From assembly GCA_029071345.1 (NCBI GenBank), contig JAIEAO010000035.1, positions 1 through 46,603 of the forward strand: a stretch of DNA of 46,603 bases, in the 5' to 3' direction. The translations under genes and the position numbers were made by a program. The notes under the pieces are model-generated. The model was given only the letters and a program-made list of their open reading frames with translations, did not search any database and was not told the origin of the DNA. Below are positions 25,407 through 32,982 of the stretch, one piece after another; the first letter of the stretch is position 1, and each line of letters begins with the position of its first letter. This DNA is from Muribaculaceae bacterium (GTDB lineage Bacteria > Bacteroidota > Bacteroidia > Bacteroidales > Muribaculaceae).

Positions 25407-25893
25407 ATGAATGACAATAGCATTATAATATATCAAGATGATAATGAGGTTACTAAAGTGTCTGTAAAATTTGCAGATGAAGACTTATGGCTTACACAAA
25501 AGCAATTGGCCGAGATTTACGACACAACTCAGCAAAACATAGCGAAGCATATATCTAATATTTATGCTGATGGTGAGCTTGAAGAAGCAACTCACAAGAA
25601 ATATTTGTTAGTTCAAAATGAGGGGAAGCGCCAGGTCCAGCGCAGCATCGATCATTACAATCTTGATGTCGTAATTGCATTAGGTTATCGCGTGCAATCT
25701 CAGATAGCTGTTCGTTTCCGAAAGTGGCCAACTTATTGCAAACAGGCGCAAGTTATTAGAGGGGAAAGGCTCAATCTCACATCAGGAAGCAATAGATAAA
25801 GCTGAAAAAGAATCTCAGATATATCGTGAACGCGAAATGAATCTCTTCGAAAGCGATTTCGATAAGCTGATGAAACAAATAAAAGAAAGATAA
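25407..25893 (+). pseudogene. RhuM-family protein, internally deleted and frameshifted
   Basis: The first ~107 residues (NSIIIYQDDNEVTKVSVKF, DLWLTQKQLAEIYDTTQQNI, NLDVVIALGYRVQSQIAVRFRKW) are the conserved N-terminal domain of RhuM, normally about 330 residues. After RFRKW the family sequence stops. In the +1 frame it resumes only with a C-terminal piece (LLEGKGSISHQEAIDKAEKE and FESDFDKLMKQIKER, ending at 25893). So roughly 150 residues are missing and the reading frame is broken. RhuM genes are typical of mobile and pathogenicity islands; their function is not established. The remnant sits between tRNA-Glu and tRNA-Leu. Confidence 0.8.
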
Positions 25894-25929
25894 AAATCCC
25901 TCTGATTCGGAAGAACCAAAGGGATTTTT
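25892..25929. terminator. Bidirectional terminator (rhuM remnant / tRNA-Leu)
   Basis: AAAAATCCCT (25892-25901) pairs with AGGGATTTTT (25920-25929). T-tracts on both strands serve the plus-strand remnant and the minus-strand tRNA-Leu. Confidence 0.85.
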
Positions 25930-25931
25930 CG

Positions 25932-26013
25932 TGCGCACGAAGGGACTCGAACCCCCACGTCGTTAGACACTAGATCCTAAGTCTAGCGCGGCTACCAATT
26001 ACGCCACGTGCGC
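25932..26013 (-). tRNA. tRNA-Leu (anticodon TAG)
   Basis: Class II tRNA with a long variable arm. Acceptor GCGCACG/CGTGCGC, anticodon stem CTAGA/TCTAG with loop CTTAGGA (anticodon TAG), T-arm GGGGGTTCGAGTCCC-type. Discriminator A at 25932; CCA not encoded. Confidence 0.93.
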
Positions 26014-26024
26014 AGTTGCGTTTA

Positions 26025-26056
26025 CAAAATTACAATAAATTTTGGATTCACGCAAC
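26025..26056 (-). promoter_or_regulatory. Promoter of tRNA-Leu
   Basis: Minus strand GTTG (26053-26056), 20 bp, TAATTTTG (26025-26032), 11 bp before the tRNA 5' end. Confidence 0.6.
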
Positions 26057-26101
26057 TTATATCAGCATTTTTCTTATTTTGTCAATTCTTTAAGCGATTG
26101 T

Positions 26102-26126
26102 GCGGAAGTTGGGAAACTTCCGCTAC
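26102..26126 (-). repeat. 25-bp palindromic repeat, minus orientation
   Basis: On the minus strand it reads GTAG, then an imperfect palindrome with GGAAGTT/AACTTCC arms, then GC. It lies just after the RND operon's last gene and is the inverted partner of 25049-25073. Confidence 0.7.
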
Positions 26127-26131
26127 GGCTT

Positions 26132-26425
26132 TCAGATGGAGTTTTCTACGTTCCAGACAAACGCCCGGAGCCCGAGTAAGGGCTTGGATTCGTCGAGTTC
26201 TTTGAGACGACGAAGCACTGAGTCTGCGCGGTCGTCTTCCACAATAGAGATTGTGGCGGAGGCGATTGAGGGCCATGCATGCGATCCGAGGTGTGGGTCA
26301 CCGGTCTTGGATCCGCGACCTTGTGTTTCACCGAAGGAGGTGTATCCGCGGCAGGACATGCGGGTTAATATATCGATTACGGCTTCATGATGAGCCTGAT
26401 CATATGTAATGAATATTGCTTTCAC
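26132..26425 (-). CDS. PG0541-type transporter-associated protein
   Basis: The 97-residue cytosolic protein has the ferredoxin-like layout of nitrogen-regulatory PII relatives. It opens MKAIFITYDQAHHEAVIDIL, has a glycine-rich loop GYTSFGETQGRGSKTGDPHLGSHAW (about 27-51), then ATISIVEDDRADSVLRRLKEL (about 57-77). Small proteins of this type (named after Porphyromonas PG0541) are encoded next to RND transporters and are presumed regulatory. It is the last gene of the efflux operon, 51 bp after the pump. Translation appears to start at GTG. Confidence 0.75.
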   Translation of the reverse strand: MKAIFITYDQAHHEAVIDILTRMSCRGYTSFGETQGRGSKTGDPHLGSHAWPSIASATISIVEDDRADSVLRRLKELDESKPLLGLRAFVWNVENSI

Positions 26426-26476
26426 TGTATTAATGTTTTATGGGATCTTCCAAATTGATGGAAGACCCCTTGTGGT

Positions 26477-29400
26477 TTATTTTGAAGCTAATTGCTTGCG
26501 AAGTTTGCCGCGGAAGCGTTTCACACCGTTGCCGGCAAATACGCAGTAGAGCACCGGCACGAAGAGAAGTGTAAGGATTGTGGAGAACGTAAGACCACCG
26601 ATCACGGCAGTACCCATGGGTCGCCACATCTCCGCACCCTGTCCTGTTCCGCAAGCCATCGGAACCATACCGAGGATTGTGGTGAGTGTGGTCATGACTA
26701 CAGGACGCAGACGCGAACGGCCACCGTCGATTACGGCACGACGTATCGACATGCCTCGTTCGCGGTTAAGGGTGATGTAGTCGATGAGCACAATACCGTT
26801 CTTCACTACAATACCGATAAGCATGATCGCTCCGATCATCGACATGATGTTGAGTGTGTGACCCGTAATCCAGAGGATGAGGAATACACCGGAGAATGCG
26901 AAGAGCAGTGAAGTCATGATGATTCCGGGATAAGTCAACGACTCGAACTGGGCGGCCATCACGATGTAGACGAGGATAATGATGAGAAGACCGAGCATCA
27001 TAAGGTCAGAGAATGAATCCTGCTGGTCTTCGTAGCTACCGGCTACCTGAATAGTAACGCCCGAGGGGAGTTCGATATTGGCCATTTCAGCCTCCGCATC
27101 CGCGAGAACCTGGCTCATCGGCACTCCGTCGACGATGGCTGATACGGTTACGATACGTTCACGGTCCTTGCGTTCGATTGTCGGAGGTGTGAAGCGCTCC
27201 ACAACTTTGCCGAGCTCTTTAAGGCGGATTCCCTGCCCGGTGGAAGAGTAGATGAGGATATTTTCAAGGTCTTCGATGCTTGTACGGTGTTCGGGGTCGT
27301 ACATAACCTTGATGTCATACTCCTCACCGTCCTCACGGAACTGCGAAGCTGTCGAGCCGTTGATGCGGTTGCGCAGATAGAACGCCGCGGTCTGAAGGTT
27401 GATGCCGTATAGTGCGAGTTTCTCGCGGTCGAAATCCACCTGATACTCCGGCTGATAATCGGCGCGTGAGATTGTTACGTCGGCCGTGCCGTTGATTCCC
27501 GAGAGTATCTGTTTCAGTTCGAGAGCCACTTTATCGGTGTCGTCAAGGTCATATCCATAGATCTCGAAGTCGAGTGTGCTTTGGCCTCCCATGCCTGCAC
27601 CGCGTCCGCCACCGATATTTACCTGAACTTTCTTGAATTCGGGGAAGTCTTTATCGAGATCCTTACGCATTTCGTCGGCAATCTCGCGTATGCCGCGTTT
27701 ACGGTCGCCGGGGTCAAGCAGAGAGATGTTCATTGAGATGATATGCGCACCGTTGTCCGACAAAGAGGCGAAAGTGTTGTCTGTACCGGCCGGACCCACG
27801 GTATAGTTCATGACCTTGATTTCCGGATATTTCTTACGCCAGAGTGAATCGAGACGGGCTGTGACAGCCTCGGCCTCTTCCACGCGCGCACCGATCGGGA
27901 GCTCAAGACTCACGCCGAGTCGGGCATTATCCTGAGTCGGGAAGAACTCGGTGCCCACAAACTTCATGAGGAACACTGATCCGACGAAGATTCCGAGACA
28001 GATCACGATCGTGACCGCACGGTGACTCACCACCTTGCGCAACAATGAGGCATAGCTGTTGTCGAATTTATCAAGAGCACGCTCTATGTATGAATACCAG
28101 TTCTTCTTTCCGTCGGCCGTGGCTTTCCCTTTAAGTCTGAGCCACTGGCTGCAGAGCATCGGGGTGAGCGAGAGCGCACAGGTGGTGGAAATGATCATCA
28201 TGATGGTCACCATCCATCCGAGCTGGCGGAAGAGCACACCGGTCATGCCTGTTACGAGAGTAAGCGGGAAGAACACGGCAATAAGCGTGAGTGTAGACGC
28301 GATTACGGAGATCGCCACCTCGTTGGTGCCATGTACGGCGGCCTGTTTTGGATCGGCTCCGCGTTCGATGTGGGTGGTGACGTTTTCAAGAACCACAATA
28401 GCATCGTCGACTACCATACCGATCGAAATGGAGAGAGCCGAGAGCGAAACGATATTAAGCGTATTGCCTGTTGCAAACAGATAGATAAATGAGGCGATAA
28501 GCGACACTGGAATCGTGATGACGATGATAAATGTGGCACGCCAGCGGCCAAGGAAGAAGAAGACCACGATCATCACGAAGAGGAGCGCATAAAGCACAGT
28601 CTCCACCAGGGCGGCGATAGTGTTGCGGATATTATCTGACGTGTCGACGATGACACCGATTTTCACATCCGATGGAAGATTATTCTGAAGTGAGGGAAGC
28701 ATCTTCATAACCTTGTCGGAGATCTGCACGGAGTTCGCACCGCTCTGCTTCTGGATGATGATCATCGCACCCTCCTCACCGTTGTTAAAGGTATGCTGGG
28801 TTCGTTCCTCAAGGCTATCCTCGATGCGGGCCACTTCGTTCAGGTAGACGGTTTTTCCCTGAAAACTGCCGACAGGAAGTTTCTCCATCTGGGCCGTATC
28901 ATCAAACTCACCCTGCACTCGCAGAGCGTAAGTGTTCGAGCCGATATCGAAAGATCCGCCGGGCACATTTCGGTTTTCCGCGCCGATCACCGAAGATATC
29001 TGCTCTACGGTGAGGTTATAAGCCTCCAGACGGTTTGGGTCGACATAAACGTGAACCTCGCGTTTGGGCGCACCTGAAATCGAAACCGAACCAACGCCGT
29101 CGATACGAGCCAGGGGGTTGGTCACATTATCTTCAAGAATCTTATACAGACCCGGCATACTCTCATTTGCCTGCACAGAGAGTAGGCAAATAGGAATCAT
29201 ATCGGTCGAGAACTTGAAGATGATCGGGTTCTCCGAATCGTCGGGGAGCGACGACTTCACCATATCCAGTTTGTCCCGGACATCATTGGTGAGCACATCG
29301 ATATCGTAGCCGTATTCAAACTCAAGTGTGATTACGGATGTATTTTCACGTGAGGTGGATGTGATATGTTTGAGGTGCTCCACGGAGTTGAGCGTATTCT

Positions 29401-29602
29401 CAAGCGGCTTAGTCACATTCTGCTCTATATCCTTTGCCGACGCACCCGGATACATGGTGATGACCATGATCGTATTTGTGTCGATATCCGGATAGAGGTC
29501 AATCGGCAATTTCGCGAGCGAGAAAAGACCCAGGATAATGACAGTGACGAAACACAGCGTCGTCATTACCGGGCGTTTTACTGCTGAACTGTATAATGAC
29601 AT
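26477..29602 (-). CDS. RND efflux pump inner-membrane transporter (HAE1/AcrB family)
   Basis: The 1041-residue protein is of full length for HAE1 pumps. It opens MSLYSSAVKRPVMTTLCFV, has two large periplasmic loops and twelve membrane segments. TM4 carries GMVVDDAIVVLENV (about residues 396-409), whose paired aspartates relay protons. The second half includes GIVVKNGIVLIDY. It forms a trimer that exports hydrophobic compounds with the fusion protein and TolC-like channel encoded upstream. The 61-bp gap to the fusion-protein gene is filled by a 7-bp-periodic repeat. Confidence 0.95.
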   Translation of the reverse strand: MSLYSSAVKRPVMTTLCFVTVIILGLFSLAKLPIDLYPDIDTNTIMVITMYPGASAKDIEQNVTKPLENTLNSVEHLKHITSTSRENTSVITLEFEYGYDIDVLTNDVRDKLDMVKSSLPDDSENPIIFKFSTDMIPICLLSVQANESMPGLYKILEDNVTNPLARIDGVGSVSISGAPKREVHVYVDPNRLEAYNLTVEQISSVIGAENRNVPGGSFDIGSNTYALRVQGEFDDTAQMEKLPVGSFQGKTVYLNEVARIEDSLEERTQHTFNNGEEGAMIIIQKQSGANSVQISDKVMKMLPSLQNNLPSDVKIGVIVDTSDNIRNTIAALVETVLYALLFVMIVVFFFLGRWRATFIIVITIPVSLIASFIYLFATGNTLNIVSLSALSISIGMVVDDAIVVLENVTTHIERGADPKQAAVHGTNEVAISVIASTLTLIAVFFPLTLVTGMTGVLFRQLGWMVTIMMIISTTCALSLTPMLCSQWLRLKGKATADGKKNWYSYIERALDKFDNSYASLLRKVVSHRAVTIVICLGIFVGSVFLMKFVGTEFFPTQDNARLGVSLELPIGARVEEAEAVTARLDSLWRKKYPEIKVMNYTVGPAGTDNTFASLSDNGAHIISMNISLLDPGDRKRGIREIADEMRKDLDKDFPEFKKVQVNIGGGRGAGMGGQSTLDFEIYGYDLDDTDKVALELKQILSGINGTADVTISRADYQPEYQVDFDREKLALYGINLQTAAFYLRNRINGSTASQFREDGEEYDIKVMYDPEHRTSIEDLENILIYSSTGQGIRLKELGKVVERFTPPTIERKDRERIVTVSAIVDGVPMSQVLADAEAEMANIELPSGVTIQVAGSYEDQQDSFSDLMMLGLLIIILVYIVMAAQFESLTYPGIIMTSLLFAFSGVFLILWITGHTLNIMSMIGAIMLIGIVVKNGIVLIDYITLNRERGMSIRRAVIDGGRSRLRPVVMTTLTTILGMVPMACGTGQGAEMWRPMGTAVIGGLTFSTILTLLFVPVLYCVFAGNGVKRFRGKLRKQLASK

Positions 29603-29609
29603 TTCAGTT

Positions 29610-29648
29610 AATGTTTAATGGATAATGTTTAATGAGAAATGATCAATG
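29610..29648. repeat. Heptamer-periodic repeat (AATG every 7 bp)
   Basis: AATG recurs at 29610, 29617, 29624, 29631, 29638 and 29645, exactly seven bases apart, with variable three-base spacers. It occupies most of the gap between the RND pump and fusion-protein genes. Confidence 0.85.
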
Positions 29649-29663
29649 GTTATCAAGCCATTT

Positions 29664-30722
29664 TTATTTTGCGACGGTAACTTTCATGCCGTTGGCGAGG
29701 CGAGACTGGCCCGAGACGATAACCTCCGATCCGGATTCAACTCCGCTGATGAGCTCGTAAGCATCGCCGAGGCGCTGGCCGAGTTCCACTTTGTTATAGC
29801 TTACGGTGCCGTCCGAGTTAAGCACATATACATAATGGTTGCCGGAACCGGGCTGCTTTACCACGGCTTTGTCGGGAACCACAACGCGGCGGGCTGTGCC
29901 GAGATTGAGTTCCACACGTCCGAACATTCCGGGAAGGACCTTGCCATCTGAATTCGGGATAGTGACCTCGACACCAAACGTGCGCGAAGCGTTGTCGACT
30001 GTGGGAGAGACCATCGTTACGGTGCCTTCAAACATCTCGTCGCCGTAGGTGTCGAAAGTCACGAGAGCAGGCATACCTTTCTTAACCTTCGAGAGCTGGC
30101 TCTCCGAAACGTTGATGACGATTTTTACAGGTTTCGTGCGTGCGATCGTAAGGATAGGAAGAGCTCCGGTCATATCGCCCGGATCATAGTTGCGCGCTGT
30201 CACCACTCCCGACATCGGGGCTGTCAGCACAGTATTTTCCTCAATATTTTTCAGCGCACGCTTGGCAGATGCGAGAGCGTTCTTGGCATTGATGAGCTGA
30301 ATCTCCATCTGGTCTACCTGCTGCTTGGTTCCTCCGCCGATCTTGAAAAGCTCAACCGCACGGTTATAGTTTAACTCCACATTCTTGAGGTTGGCCTCGG
30401 CATTGTCTACCTGAAGCTGATAGCTTGTGGTGTTCACGTCGTCGAGAACCACCAGACGCTGTCCGGCAGATACCATCATTCCTTCATCTACGAATATCTG
30501 CTTGATACGGTTTGGTGTAGACGACGAGATATTGTTGATCAGTTCGGGCTCGACGGTTGCCGTATAATTGCCGAGCTGATTAACGTCGCGGTCATTGACC
30601 GTCATGGTTTTCACTGTGGGAGCTTCCTCTTTGGTCTCCTCTTTTGATTTCTGGTCTCCGCTGTTGCATGCTCCGAGAAGCAGAAGGGAGAAAAGGGCCG
30701 GTAAAAAATATTTTTTATTCAT
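29664..30722 (-). CDS. RND efflux membrane fusion protein (periplasmic adaptor lipoprotein)
   Basis: The 352-residue protein has a lipoprotein signal (LLLLGAC, Cys at residue 19). Lipoyl half-motifs flank a helical hairpin: QIFVDEGMMVSAGQRLVVLDD (about 73-93), coiled coil about 97-147, and TVLTAPMSGVVTARNYDPGDMTG (about 149-171). A β-barrel domain (VNVSES, GMPALVTFDTYGDEMFEGTV) and a membrane-proximal domain follow. It links the RND trimer to the outer-membrane channel. It is 11 bp after the TolC-like gene and 61 bp before the pump. Confidence 0.94.
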   Translation of the reverse strand: MNKKYFLPALFSLLLLGACNSGDQKSKEETKEEAPTVKTMTVNDRDVNQLGNYTATVEPELINNISSSTPNRIKQIFVDEGMMVSAGQRLVVLDDVNTTSYQLQVDNAEANLKNVELNYNRAVELFKIGGGTKQQVDQMEIQLINAKNALASAKRALKNIEENTVLTAPMSGVVTARNYDPGDMTGALPILTIARTKPVKIVINVSESQLSKVKKGMPALVTFDTYGDEMFEGTVTMVSPTVDNASRTFGVEVTIPNSDGKVLPGMFGRVELNLGTARRVVVPDKAVVKQPGSGNHYVYVLNSDGTVSYNKVELGQRLGDAYELISGVESGSEVIVSGQSRLANGMKVTVAK

Positions 30723-30733
30723 GACGAAGATAA

Positions 30734-32089
30734 TTAGCGTGTGGTTTGAGTGGAAAATCCGGTTTCCTTGCCAAGGAGCAGATCAAGCTCGCTCGATGAC
30801 ACAAGGTAATTGTAAATACTCTGAAGATAAGCTAATCTGGCGGATGTGTTGGCAAGTTCGCTGTCGCGCAGATTCAGATAAGACGCGGCTCCGATTTCGA
30901 AACTTTTCTGCATGATCTGATAAGCCTTGGCAGCCTGATTCATACCTTGCTCGCTTGCCTCGATCTGGCGCACCTGCTTGTTGATGTTGTCGATCGCGAG
31001 GTCCACCTGCATATTGAGGGCGCTGACGAGATTCTCGCGTTGCAGGGCCAGCTCCTTGGTCTGCACCTGAGCCTGCTTGAGACTGTAATATTTCGAACCA
31101 CCTGAGAAAATAGGCACAGACAGCGAAACGCCAACTGTGGAATACGGATTGAAATCCTGATTTTTCAGAGCATTGCCGTTGCTGAGCGAGTTCCAGTTCA
31201 TGTTATAGCTGATACCGATTGTCGGAATCCATGCGAACTTCTTCAGGGTCTCGTTCTGCTTGGCAAGCTTCGTCTGAATATCGATCGAACGCAGCGACGT
31301 GTTGTCGGCGAGCGAGCGATTGAGCGAAGAGGTGTAACCGAACATATCGCTGCGCATCTGTTCCAAAGAAATATTCGGGCGGATTGCCACTTCCGAGTCC
31401 ATCCCCATCAGCACCTTCAGCTGCAGTTCGCACTGACGTATCGCGATGTCGGCCTGCAGAAGTTCCGGCTCGATATTTGTAACCTGTACCGAACTTCTCA
31501 GCACATCATATTCCGATGCCGTGCCCTGCTCGAACTGCTTCTGATAAATGTCGGCGTTGAGTTTGGCGATATCGTAATTCTGCTTGATTACGTCGCGCGA
31601 GGCGTTAGCGAGCAGAAGAGCATAATAGGCCTTGTTGACATTATTGACCATGTCGAGTCTTGAAGAGCGGGCCGATTCAAGTGCTGATTCGATCTGAGTC
31701 TTAGACATGGAGATTGATTTCCAAAGCGTAGGATTTACGATAGGCATCGCGGCAGTGAATCCCATGTTCCACATATTGTCGGAACCCATCTTGATTTTAG
31801 TGGACTGCCCTCCCATGTTCATGCTGAGGGTCTGAAGCTCGATCGACCTCTGATAAGCCACCGAAAAATCAATCGATGGATAGAGATTGGCAAGGACCTC
31901 CTTCTTGGAATAGTCCATCCTTTTCACCTCAAGATCGGCCACTTTGATTGTGGGATTATCCTGCAGGGCAATCTCCACACACTCCCCGAGCGAAAGGGTG
32001 AGGGTATCGGCCGGAGCGGCCTGTGCCCACATCTTAGCTGGAGCCATTACAAGCAGCGTGACTGCGAATGTGTAGTTTAACAGTTTCAT
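30734..32089 (-). CDS. TolC-family outer-membrane efflux channel
   Basis: The 451-residue protein has a signal peptide (residues 1-22, ending MWAQA). Two outer-membrane efflux protein repeats follow: LTLSLGECVEIALQDNPTIKVADLE at about 29-53 and a second half from about 240. Long helices include SVQVTNIEPELLQADIAIRQCELQLKVLMG. It forms the exit duct of the tripartite pump. It is 26 bp after the TetR gene and 11 bp before the fusion-protein gene. The mature N-terminus is not lipidated. Confidence 0.93.
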   Translation of the reverse strand: MKLLNYTFAVTLLVMAPAKMWAQAAPADTLTLSLGECVEIALQDNPTIKVADLEVKRMDYSKKEVLANLYPSIDFSVAYQRSIELQTLSMNMGGQSTKIKMGSDNMWNMGFTAAMPIVNPTLWKSISMSKTQIESALESARSSRLDMVNNVNKAYYALLLANASRDVIKQNYDIAKLNADIYQKQFEQGTASEYDVLRSSVQVTNIEPELLQADIAIRQCELQLKVLMGMDSEVAIRPNISLEQMRSDMFGYTSSLNRSLADNTSLRSIDIQTKLAKQNETLKKFAWIPTIGISYNMNWNSLSNGNALKNQDFNPYSTVGVSLSVPIFSGGSKYYSLKQAQVQTKELALQRENLVSALNMQVDLAIDNINKQVRQIEASEQGMNQAAKAYQIMQKSFEIGAASYLNLRDSELANTSARLAYLQSIYNYLVSSSELDLLLGKETGFSTQTTR

Positions 32090-32115
32090 TTGATGTTTAT
32101 AATCGTTTTATTGTT

Positions 32116-32772
32116 TTATTCAGGATTTGATTCAGTATTATTGTCTGCGTAATAATTTTTAGCTTTCGCTTCCAGAATCTCCATACCTTTGGGCGACGCG
32201 ATGCTGCGGAGGAAACTCATAATTACCGTATCGATGGCTTCCGGAAGAGTAATATAAGAGGGCATGAACTCCTCCATCCGTTTCAGTGATTCCATCTGGA
32301 TACGCAGCATTGGGAGCAACACCGTGTAATTGATATCCTTGCGGAAAACTTCCTGCTCCTTACCGATATCTATGACACTTCGCATATCACTTTCCCAACG
32401 GTCGTTATGGCCGTCGTATGCCGGACGAATCTTTGAGTATTTCGAATCCATGTCTCTGAAAAAGCATGGATTGGCTTTCTTCATAAACTCCTGCTGATAA
32501 TGGAGCATATTATAGAAAGCCTCCATCATGTTGGGCGCCTCCTGAAATATCCTTATACATTCATTATGATGCAGGCGATGAGAATAATCGATGACCTCTT
32601 TGATCATATCCTCCTTATTCTCAAATATTTCATAGAGGGTCCGTTTGGACATGGCAAGCTTTGAGGCCACCATATCCATAGTGGCCTTTTTCATCCCGTT
32701 TTTCAGCAGAATGTCGAATATATCCTTTTTCAGACGGGCATGCTGTTCTGAAGAAATGTTGTTAGTTGCCAT
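32116..32772 (-). CDS. TetR/AcrR-family transcriptional regulator
   Basis: The ATG at 32772 (MATNNISSEQHARLKKD) gives 218 residues; a TTG six codons upstream is less likely. The N-terminal helix-turn-helix is clear: IFDILLKNGMKKATMDMVASKLAMSKRTLYEIFENKEDMIKEVI (about residues 18-61). The C-terminal helical domain should bind an inducer. As first gene of the efflux operon it probably represses its own promoter and responds to a pump substrate. The gene is preceded by a 78-bp structured repeat identical in fold to the one ahead of hisS. Confidence 0.92.
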   Translation of the reverse strand: MATNNISSEQHARLKKDIFDILLKNGMKKATMDMVASKLAMSKRTLYEIFENKEDMIKEVIDYSHRLHHNECIRIFQEAPNMMEAFYNMLHYQQEFMKKANPCFFRDMDSKYSKIRPAYDGHNDRWESDMRSVIDIGKEQEVFRKDINYTVLLPMLRIQMESLKRMEEFMPSYITLPEAIDTVIMSFLRSIASPKGMEILEAKAKNYYADNNTESNPE

Positions 32773-32809
32773 AAAAGGAAACCGATTCAAAAATTACGAA
32801 AGCGGCGCA

Positions 32810-32824
32810 AAATCCGTAGGATTT
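32810..32824 (-). promoter_or_regulatory. Small hairpin in the tetR leader
   Basis: AAATCC-gta-GGATTT, 38 bp upstream of the ATG, immediately adjoining the 78-bp structured repeat. It has no counterpart at hisS. Confidence 0.45.
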
Positions 32825-32901
32825 CGCGAGTCTGCTAAAAGCGGACGTCGGCCGCAGGCCGGTGCGCGGTGCCGTAGGCATTTAGACAGACCGCAAAGTT
32901 A
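32824..32901 (-). repeat. 78-bp structured repeat, copy B (upstream of tetR)
   Basis: Gap-free match to 4214-4291. Closing stem: GCG 32826-32828 with CGC 32892-32894, GTCTG 32830-32834 with CAGAC 32887-32891, CTAAA 32835-32839 with TTTAG 32881-32885, bulged A at 32829 and 32886. Inner hairpins CGGCC-gca-GGCCG and TGCC-gta-GGCA keep the same stems with different loops. The distal end carries TAACTTTG (32894-32901, minus), a −7 box directed at tetR. Confidence 0.85.
32894..32901 (-). promoter_or_regulatory. −7 box of the efflux operon promoter
   Basis: TAACTTTG followed by CGGTCTG on the minus strand, inside the structured repeat. A clean TTTG at −33 is absent; that position lies in the neighbouring terminator. 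Confidence 0.5.
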
Positions 32902-32906
32902 TATAA

Positions 32907-32941
32907 AAAAACCGAAAACTAAAAAATAGTTTTCGGTTTTT
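32907..32941 (-). terminator. Terminator of the threonine dehydrogenase gene
   Basis: AAAAACCGAAAACT (32907-32920) pairs perfectly with AGTTTTCGGTTTTT (32928-32941). On the minus strand the stem runs into seven Ts. It separates tdh from the efflux promoter. Confidence 0.88.
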
Positions 32942-32982
32942 ACGTTGACTAAATCTATAAAATATGTTAAAGCATAACAGTT

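Noticed and set aside
25218-26013. Integrative element with att sites at the tRNA genes
   Set aside because: No integrase is present and I found no direct repeat of either tRNA 3' end; the shared GTTCGAGTCCC is simply the T-arm.
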